Positions 1-10,039 of a DNA stretch of 10,039 bases are shown here, piece after piece (position 1 is the first letter of the stretch; the number at the start of each line of letters is the position of its first letter). The translations under genes were made by a program, and so were the position numbers. The notes beneath the pieces are model-generated. The model did no database searches. It saw only the letters and a list, made by a program, of their open reading frames with translations, and was not told where the DNA came from. The stretch comes from J061 sp003695725 [NCBI: Candidatus Schekmanbacteria bacterium] (GTDB lineage: Bacteria > Schekmanbacteria > GWA2-38-11), in NCBI GenBank assembly GCA_003695725.1, contig RFHX01000268.1, positions 1 through 10,039 of the forward strand. The letters are read 5' to 3'.

Positions 1-3000
1 ATCTCAAAAAAATCTGGGAAAAGAAGGGCATTATTCTTTTTGAGATTAAATATCCTGCCTGACAAGCCCCATAAGCATGATTTAGTATTGCTGTGTAGAT
101 CAATGAAAAATATATTTAAGAAACGACTGTCTCCTATTGGCTCTTTTTGTTTCTACATTTGAAAATATCCGCCATTTGCAATAACTAATAGCTAAATTGT
201 ATAAGATTCAGTAAGTCAGATATTCTATAAAAAAATTAGTGACATTTACACACGCATTAGAAGAAATGATGTTTTTACCAACAACAAAAGAAGAATTAAA
301 AGTCCGTGGCTGGGATGCCCTTGATATAATAATCGTCACAGGAGATACATATATCGACAGTCCCTTTATAGGTGCATCTGTCATTGGAAGATATCTTGCA
401 AAAGCAGGATTCAAAGTTGGCATAATAGCTCAACCCGATATTCATACAGATAGAGATATTTCAAGATTAGGTGAGCCAAAACTTTTTTGGGGTATAACTG
501 CAGGTGCAACCGATTCCATTGTTGCAAATTATACTGCCATAGGGAAGAAGCGCAAAAACTGTGATTTTACTCCCGGCGGCAAAAACAATCGAAGGCCTGA
601 CAGAGCAACAATTGTTTACGCAAATTTAATCAAAAGATATTTTAAAAAAACAAAACCGATTGTCCTTGGCGGTATAGAAGCAAGTTTACGGCGTATAGCC
701 CACTATGATTTTCTTGAAGACAAGATACGCCGTTCTATCCTCTTTGATGCAAAGGCGGATGTGCTCGTCTATGGAATGGGCGAGAGAGCAGTACTTGAAT
801 TAGCGAAAAGAATAAGAAGTAACGAGGATTTTAAAGATATTGAAGGCATTTGTTATATATCAAAGGAAGCTCCTGACGATTATATCGCGCTTCCCTCCTT
901 TGAGGATGTAAAAAGGTCAAAAGACGAATTCGTCAGGATGTTTATGATTTTCTATGAGCATAACAAAGTTGTTTCAAAAAAAGGACTATACCAAAAAACA
1001 GGTGATAGATATTTGATATGTAACCCGCCTGCAAAACCTCTGACTCGAGCCGAGCTTGATGAAATATATGAAATGAATTTTACCCGAGAGGTTCATCCTT
1101 ACTATTTGCGCAATGGGAAGGTAAAGGCGCAGGAGACAATAAAATTCTCCATCACCACTCATCGCGGATGTATTGGTGAATGTAGTTTTTGCTCGATACC
1201 GATTCATCAAGGTAATATTGTTTTATCGAGAAGCCAAAAATCTATCATTAAAGAAGTTGAGAAGATTGCATCTTTAAAAGATTTCCATGGTTATATTACT
1301 GATGTAGGCGGACCGACTGCAAATATGTATGGGATCGAGTGTGCAAAGATGAAGGATTTTAAGAAATGCATCAAAAAAGAATGCCTTTATCCCAAGATTT
1401 GTTCCCATTTGAAAATTTCACACAAATCACAGATAGATCTTTTGAAAAAGATATCCATTATTAAGGGAGTGAAAAAGGCATTCGTTGCTTCCGGTATTCG
1501 CTATGACTTGGTGATGGAAGATAGTGAGTATGGAGAAGAATATCTTGATTCACTTATTGCTGACCATATTTCAGGACAAATGAAGATTGCCCCTGAGCAT
1601 ACGCAGGAGTCTGTTATGAAATATATGAGAAAATGCAATGTGAAATATCTGTTGCCCTTTTGCAACAGATTTCGCGCTTTAAATAAGAGATATGGGAAAA
1701 AGCAATATTTAACATTTTATATTATTGCCGCTCATCCGGGATGCAGTAGTGCAGATATGAAAAAATGCAGGGAATTCTTCTCGAAAAAACTGCATTCAAT
1801 CCCTGAGCAAGTGCAGATATTTACTCCTACTCCTTCAACATTATCGACGCTAATGTATTTCACAGGAATAGACCCTCGAAGCGGAGAAGAGATATTTATT
1901 GAAAAGAAGATTAAAGGGAAAGAAGAGCAGAAAAAAATTATGGTTCATAAGAAACGACAGAAATTAAGAAGGTAGTTTCGTCAAAATCGTCAATGTGCGC
2001 TTTGTCCTCGACTTTGGCAGAAGATAGGATATTTCTTCAGAGACTTTGAATTTGCTTTCAACTACCATCTTTTTTTCCTCTCTCGTGAATTTTCTATAGA
2101 GAAGAACAATTCCATCATCTGCTATCAGCTGATTCATTGCCGTTAAAATTCCCAAATCAGGTTTTACTGCCTTGGTTGTGATTATGTCGATTTTTTCTTC
2201 AATCAATTCTTTAGAATCAATGAAGGGGAATCTGCTGGAATGTATTTTTATATCTTCCAAATCGAGAATGCGCGTTATATGTTTCAAGAAATTCACTTTC
2301 TTCGTTTTGCTCTCAATCAGATGCATTTTAAGCTGTGGACGAAGTATCTTTAAAGGAATTGCAGGGAATCCTCCTCCTGAGCCAATATCAAGCAATGTAG
2401 AATTTTGTGATAACTTCTCAATTTCCCATTTTATGGGCATACAGGAATCATAAAGCTGTTTTTCAGCCAAAGCCATAGCATCATCTGTCCCTGTGAGGTT
2501 TATCTTTCTATTCCATTTGAGGAGTTCGGAAAGAAAGACAACCATCTTTTCCATCTTTGATTTGTCTTGTATGTATCTTGCTACTTTGAAAACTTCTTTT
2601 ACAGATGTTTCGACTTCAGGAGCAACAGATTCCACTTTAAGGTTTTTCTCACGATTCATAAAATTGCCTCTTTTTGTTGTGAATCCTTAGATAACTTTTT
2701 TACATATACCATTAGTATTGAAATTGCCGCAGGCGTAACTCCAGAAATACGCGATGCTTGACCAAGCGTCATCGGTTTTATCTCTTCCAGCTTTTCAACC
2801 ACTTCTCTTGAAAGTCCGCCTATCGAGGAATAGTCAATTGTCGATGGTATTTTAATCCTTTCAAGTTTTTCCATCTGATCTACAAGTAATGACTGCCTTT
2901 TTATATACCCTTCATATTTTATCTCAATTTCGACCTGTTGGGCAACATCTTCCGGCAAAGAGTTTAATCCTGCTATAGGCTCGAGCTTTTTCAAATCGAT

Positions 3001-6000
3001 TTCCTGCCTTCTCAATATTTCAGCCAATGATTGCGGAGTTTTTAGAGGTGATGTTCCAATTGACTTCATAAATTTATTTGTTTCCTTGTCAGGATTTATT
3101 ATTCTATTTTTCATAAAAAATATCTGTTTTTCAATTTCCTTTCGTTTTTCGATAAATTTTTTGTAGTTTTTTTCATCGATCAAACCGAAGCGGTATCCAT
3201 AGTCTGTCAATCTCATATCTGCATTATCCTGTCTCAACAGGAGGCGATGCTCTGCCCTTGATGTAAACATCCTATAGGGCTCTTTTGTGCCGAGAGTGAC
3301 AAGGTCATCGATGAGCACTCCAATATATGCCTGCGAGCGTTTCAGAATAAACTCCTCTTCACCTCTAATTTTCAAAACTGCATTGATGCCAGCCATCAAT
3401 CCCTGTGCCGCTGCCTCCTCATAACCTGATGTGCCGTTTATTTGTCCTGCATGGAAGAGTCCTTCAACTGCCTTTGTTTCAAGAGTCGGTTTCAGTTGTG
3501 TGGGATATGCAAAATCGTACTCAACGGCATAACCGGGATGAACGATTCGTGCATTCTCCAACCCTTTGATTTTATGAATAAATTCAAGTTGAACATCTTC
3601 AGGCAGACTTGTTGAGATTCCATTTGGATAGATGAGAGGTGAATCTTTCCCTTCAGGCTCGAGAAATATCTGATGTGATGATTTTTGAGGAAATTTTACC
3701 ACTTTATCCTCAATTGAAGGGCAATATCTGGGACCAATTCCCACAATTATACCAGAATAAAGGGGAGATTTATCTAAATTTCTCTTGATTATCTTGTGAA
3801 CATCCGAATTTGTATGTGTTATATAACACACCGCACTGTTTTCAGGAATTTTCGATGAAAAGTGGGAGAACTTTATCAAAAAATCATCACCTTTTTGTTC
3901 AATAAGTTCGGAAAAGTCAATACTTTCCCTCTCAAGACGAGGAGGTGTCCCAGTTTTGAGGCGTCCAAGTTTTATGCCAATCTTTTCAAGACTTTTTGAT
4001 ATACCATTTGAGGCAGGATCACCAAGCCTTCCTCCTTCTTTTTGAGTTAAACCAAAATGCATCAAGCCGCACAAGAATGTGCCTGTTGTCAAGATTACTG
4101 CTTTACTCTCAAATCTTCTGCCGTCGTTTAATTTGACCCCCACAATCCTGCTCTTTCTTGTCAGTACTTCTTCCACTTCACCTTCAATCAATGTCAAACC
4201 TTCCTGAGTGAGCAGGGCTTTTTTCATTCTTTTAGAATAAGCATCCTTGTCTGCCTGCGCGCGAGGTCCCCACACAGCAGGTCCTTTTTTTGTGTTTAGC
4301 ATTCTGAATTGGATTCCAGTATCATCTATGGCTTTGCCCATCTCGCCGCCCAATGCATCGATTTCACGAACAAGATGACCCTTCGCAACTCCACCGATTG
4401 CAGGATTACAGGACATAAGAGCAATTCTGTCTGCATTGATTGTAATTATTGCAGTCTTAGCGCCCATCCTTGCCGCGGCAAGCGCCGCTTCACAGCCGGC
4501 ATGTCCTGCGCCTACGACAATGCAGTCATATGTTGAGTAATCATTCATTTTTTTTTCTTATACTTTCAAAAATGACTATCGATTCGCAATAAGCTTTAAA
4601 TCAAGGATGGATAATATTTATTTAATTGAAAGATGTCAAACCAATGTTGTTTCCCTACTGTGTCTTCTTTTTTTTCTTCTGCTTCATAAAAAAAGCAGTG
4701 CGTGGTATTGAATGAAAATTCCACAGTTTTTGCTCCCTTCCAGATGCCGTAGTGAAATAAAGATATAATTTTTAAACAACTGAAAGAAAAATCTGATAAT
4801 CTTATCCAAGAGAGGATTTGTAAAAGAATTTTTTTGCATTTAAAAGAATCAGAAATTATTTGACAGAAATGGGACTATGAAGAAGGACTGCAAAGCTGTA
4901 ATAATTGGCGGAGTGGCAGGCGCTGGCAAAACGACTGTTGGAAGAATCTTGGCACAACGCACTGGATGGCCCTTTTTCGACGGCGATGATTTTCATCCTC
5001 GAACAAATATTGAAAAGATGTCTTCGGGAATTCCTTTAGGCGATGATGACCGACTGCCTTGGCTTGAGAAGATTAGATCAAAAATAAAGGAATCATTATT
5101 AGAAAGGCAAAATATAATTGTTGCCTGTTCATCGCTCAACAAGAGATACAGAGATATCATTCGGGGAAATTTGGAAGGTGTCCAATTTTTTATTCTTGAC
5201 ATTGATTATGAAACAGCTTTTCAAAGGATTTCTGAGCGTGAAAATCATTTTTTCAAGGGAGAGATTCTTAAAAGCCAGTTTGATGTTTTAGAAATAAGTG
5301 ATGATGTATGCGTGGTTGATGCCGCAAAATCTCCCGACGCAGTAGCCAATGAAATTTTAAGACAAATTGAATCCGTTTTCTAAAAATTACCTAAAGGTTA
5401 TATGCAGTTGTGCCATCTTGAAGTGGGGGGGTGAAAATTACTCGAAGGACGGAAAGATAAAAAACTATTCTTTTTCCTTTATCTTGTGTCCGCCAAATTT
5501 TTTTCTTAGAGCAGATATCATCTTTAGAGCAAAGGACTCGTCCTGTCTTGAAGCGATTCGTTTGAAAAGAGAGTGAGATATTGAATCAAAAGGAATATTA
5601 TAGTCGATTGCTTCTCTAAGTGCCCATCTGGCTTCTCCCGAATCTTCAACATAGTCTTCAATATTTATCAATTCAGGATAATCCGAAAGGGCTTGCGCAG
5701 TCAACTCGATAAGAAATGAACGAATGATACTTCCATTTGACCATAGATGTGCAATCTTTTCAAGGTCAAGCATTCCCTTATAGGGTCCATTGTGAAGCAA
5801 TTCAAATCCTTCTCCAATCGCTTCCATCATTCCATATTCAATTGCATTATGCACCATCTTGACAAAATGGCCGCTCCCGCTTTTTCCAGTGTAGAGATAT
5901 CCATCTTTGCAGGCAAGGGCTTCCATAATTGAGGTTGTTTCATTGAAGGCGTCCTTTTCTCCGCCAATCATCAGGCAAAACCCGTTCTCTTCCGCTTTTA

Positions 6001-9000
6001 CACCTCCGCTGGTGCCAACATCGAGGAAAAAAATGTTTTTGTCTTTTAGATATTTTGCTCTTCTGATTGAATCTCTGAAATCAGAGTTTCCCCCGTCTAT
6101 GATAATGTCACCTGCTGTAAGGTCTGCCTGAAGAATTTCATCGATTATCTTATCTACTTCTTCACCTGCAGGCACCATTATCCAAATTATCCTTTGAGGG
6201 GTAAGACTATCTACAAGATCATTTATCGAGGAGTTCAGTTGTAGGCCTTCAATTTTTTCAAGCTCTTCTTTATCAGGAGCTATGTCATAGCCAGCTACAT
6301 TGATCCCGGCTTTGCACAAGCGTTTTGCTATAATCTTTCCTATCTTGCCAAGCCCTATTATCCCGATTCCTTCCATCTCTTTTCCCCACTTCTTTCCTGC
6401 TATCTAAACCATTGCTCGTGCCAATTTGTCAGCAACTTCCTTACCAAAGGTCTTTTCAAGCCACTTTCTTTCAGGTTCCCGTTCAAACATTATTTTTATC
6501 ATGTAGCTGCGTCTGTATGCAATCTGTTTTGCTTCTTCATCGCTTACCGCTTTTTCTTCCTCAATGATTTTCATTTCAGCATCGAGATACTTGTAAAAGA
6601 GAGACCACACCTTCTCTTCATTTTCTAAGTCAGTGGCAGACATAAAAAAATATGGCGAAGCAGTTGCCCTAACCCATGAGCGGTTTGAAAGACGCCAATT
6701 GAAATAAGATGCATTTTTTTCTTTGAGATAAATTTCTGTGAGCGGCTCATAATATTTATCAATATAATCCTGCCGTATTGCAAGGTCAACAGCAGGATAT
6801 AGGTCAACATCGAATTGAATCTTTTTCTGTTCCGCCATTACATTATAGTTGAAAGAATACATCGGTATGTTGAAGTTTGGTCGGGGCTTTATTGTCACAT
6901 TGATGTATTCCATACCTTTCATTGGCATAAACTCTGCAAATGACACCTTCTCGATTTTTTCTGATTCATAGGCCTTCAATGAGCCAACTTCTTCTCCTTC
7001 AAGAGTGTAAATTCTTTCCAAATCCTTGAATTCTTCAATTTCGACAAGTTCAATTTTTTCAGAAATCCTTTTGAAGATTTCCTTTGTAAGTTCCTTTTTC
7101 AATCCATTTCTCCTTTTTAGTTTTTAAGTAAATCTCCTCAGCCCAAGCTGATTTACCTTTTCTTCTCTTAAATCTCCATTTCTTTTCCAAGAGCGCTTTT
7201 CGTAATATTCTTTTATCATCTCGTCCATTTGAGGCAGATGATTTGCCGCAGGTCCTTGTCCTCTTTTTAGCGTTAAGAACCTTTTGGGTAGGGAATCTTC
7301 AGAGGATTCCAATCCAAGTTTTCTATTTATGATATGTTTCAAATTGAATATACGTTCTCCATCGAAAAGCATTGAATCGATATCTTTATTCATCCCTGTT
7401 GCCAAGTTGAACCACTCATTGACTTCCTTTGCGCTGATTCCTTGAAAATTTTCAGGGCTATAATACTGCGCATATCCTGCCTGAGAAAAGATGCAAAGTA
7501 CCAATGAATTTAGAAGTGTAGAATAGTTTTGCCTACGCACAACCATTTCAGCCGTTCCTTCTGCCTCGAACCTGATTTTGAGAAGATCTGCGAAATCAGA
7601 CTCCCCTATGCGCGGATTGGAGGCAGAAAGGTGACTTGCGCCTCTGTTGTCAGTTGCGTATGTGAGAGCCATAAAGTTGTGTGTGCGCGGATCATGAGCA
7701 GGTATTTCCAGCCCTTTGGTATGAAGAGCAAATTCTTCAGCTCTTCTCCCAATGAGCTTTGCCGCCCGCTTTGTGCCTTCTGCCAGAATTTCGCCAAATC
7801 CTTCTCTCCTGCAAATCTTCTCTAACATCTCTTTTGCCGCCTCTCCATTGCCAAATTCAAGCTCTATGCCGTCAGTATCTTTCTTTGAAATAATGCCTTC
7901 CTCGAAGCATTCCATTGCGAAGGAAAGGACGCCGCCTGCTGAAATTGAATCAATTGCATTGCGGTTGCAGATATCGTATAACTCCTGCACCACAGCCATA
8001 TCGATTATTCCAAGCTGTGAGCCAAGGGGTGCAAAAGATTCCCAGACGGATTGTCTTATTCCTTTGAGTGTGTTCGATTCTACACATCCAGTCCTGCAGC
8101 CAGAGCATAGGTATGGTTTTGCTTTCTCAATATGTTTTTCCACTTCTTCAAGAAGCGCTTCTTTGAATCCGGCAAGATCACCTTTCCGCCAATTTTCAAC
8201 ACCGTGCCTGCCATCATCTACAAATCCTGAAAATACGAAGCGGGCTTTTTTAAGGCAATGTTCTTTTTCTGTGATAAGCGGAGGAAGTTTTTCCTTTATT
8301 GATTCAATAAGGCGGCTTTCATCATAAAGCTTCACCTTTTTGCTTCCCTGCACTGCGACTGCCTTGAGATTTTTTGACCCCATAAGCGCTCCAAAACCGC
8401 ATCGTGCAGCCATTCTCGATGCAGAACCATCATTGAGAATACTTGCAAATTTCACGATGTTTTCACCAGCAAGTCCAATTGAAGCTACTTTAGTTTTATC
8501 GCCAAGTTCATCCTTCAAAATTTTATCGGTTTGCCAACAATCTTTGTTTTTCAAGTGAGATGCATCTTCAATTGATACCTTTTTGTCTGAAACATATAAA
8601 TAAACCTTTTTTTTTGCTTCCCCTCTTATAATTAGTGCATCGTAACCCGCCTGTTTCAGTCCTTTACCCCAATTTCCCCCTGAATAAGATTCTCCCCAGA
8701 GATGGGTAAGGGGTGAAATGCCTGCAACGCAGTGTCGTCCACTCCATGGGACGATTGTCCCTGTCAATGGTCCTGTCGCAAATACCAGAGGCGCATCTTC
8801 ATGAAGGGGAGATAGATTTGGCTTGAAAAGTTCAGCTACGATTTTAGCGGCAAGCCCCCCACCGCCGATGAAATTTTCTGCATCATTTTCGTTGAAGTCT
8901 AAGAGAGTGATTTTTTCCTCACTAAGATTTACATCGAGAATTTTTCCCCTATAACCACCATATTTCATTTTGATTGATATTGTGAGAGGTTTTTTATTCC

Positions 9001-10039
9001 TTTTTTCTATAAATTTTCAGCTAAGTCAATAGACAAATCTTTGTATGCAGACAGGTCACCTTCAGCATTCCATCAGCAATTGTCATAAGAGTTCTTCGTC
9101 CTTAACACTACCATTGCCAATTCTATTGCTAATTGCTATAGATGATTAAACTTCCTTTATTTGAATTCTCTATTTTTGGTGATGAATAAAAGTGGAATTT
9201 TAAGATGCCTAAAAAAGCTTATCTTGACATTGAGACAACAGGACTGAATCCGGCTAACAGTGAGTTGACTGTAATTGGAATAATGATTGAAGACGATGAA
9301 GAGCAGGAGATTATTCAACTTTTTGGAAAAGATATCACAGCAGAAGAACTACTCGATTATTTGAATGGCGTCGATACTCTTTATACATATAACGGGAAAC
9401 GGTTCGACTTGCCTTTTATAAAAGCCAAACTGGGAATAGATTTGGAAAAGATTTTCAGACACAAAGATTTGATGTATTCTTGCTGGAAGAATAATCTCTA
9501 TGGAGGTTTGAAGGTTGTAGAGAGGAATCTTGGAATTGGTAGGACGATTACTGATGTTGATGGCTATAAGGCAGTTCAACTATGGCGAAATTATGAACGC
9601 TATGGTTCATATGAATCTTTGGAAAAACTCCTCGAATACAACAAAGAGGATGTTCTCAATCTGAAGGTATTGAGAGAGATGTTAGGGGTGTAGGTGTATC
9701 AATCCTTGTAAAGGACTAAGCAGATATAATCATTTCCCAATTAGTTGAATTTATAATTTAACTAAATTTAACTATTGGAGAGGATTTCAGTAAGATTATG
9801 CTTCAAAAATCCATCAATTTAAACTGCAAATCCCTTTAATCGTTTCTAAAAGCAAGTCTTGTTCTATTTCCTCCGGTGTCTATCAACGAATAAATTGAAA
9901 GCCAATTCACTTTCTCATAATATCATAATAATGCCACCACAGTCATCTTTCCCATAAGCCAACCTTATGTCCATACATTAGAAGAATCCTGATTAAAACC
10001 TTTCTTCCCATATGCCATATGAACGCTCGTAATGTTATC

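Overview
The window is an AT-rich, gene-dense stretch of bacterial chromosome. The mnmG-rsmG pair, a YgiQ-family radical SAM protein, a ferredoxin-linked aldehyde oxidoreductase (AOR family) and weak or missing Shine-Dalgarno sites together suggest an anaerobic or microaerophilic, probably Gram-negative-type and perhaps uncultivated lineage. The sequence alone does not fix the phylum. I see no phage, insertion sequence, CRISPR array, tRNA or rRNA gene.

Layout. Positions 1-238: an inverted repeat at the window edge and a possible promoter. 266-1975 (+): YgiQ-like radical SAM protein. 1964-2659 (-) and 2656-4548 (-): rsmG and mnmG, translated off an ATGA overlap and driven by a near-consensus promoter at 4611-4639; the rsmG tail overlaps the ygiQ tail by 12 bp. 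4549-4876: a 328-bp AT-rich divergent spacer. 4877-5383 (+): gluconokinase, converging on 5465-6376 (-), a short-form 6-phosphogluconate dehydrogenase. 6404-7102 (-): a small protein that I align by hand to ferredoxin-dependent bilin reductases (PcyA-like). 7124-8968 (-): AOR-family tungsten/molybdenum enzyme. 9205-9693 (+): stand-alone YprB-like DEDD exonuclease. 9694-10039: no gene, but a long AT-rich hairpin.

How the genes fit together. mnmG and rsmG modify tRNA and 16S rRNA. Gluconokinase makes 6-phosphogluconate and the dehydrogenase oxidises it to ribulose 5-phosphate, so the convergent pair forms a short gluconate route. The dehydrogenase is the last gene of a tight three-gene run (AOR, bilin-reductase-like, gnd; gaps of 21 and 27 bp).

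The most unusual item is the bilin-reductase-like gene directly behind a ferredoxin-reducing enzyme. Bilin reductases are known mainly from oxygenic phototrophs, where biliverdin is made with O2. Here the residues aligned to the PcyA catalytic His and Asp are both Asn, so this may be a divergent family member with a different tetrapyrrole-like or unrelated substrate.
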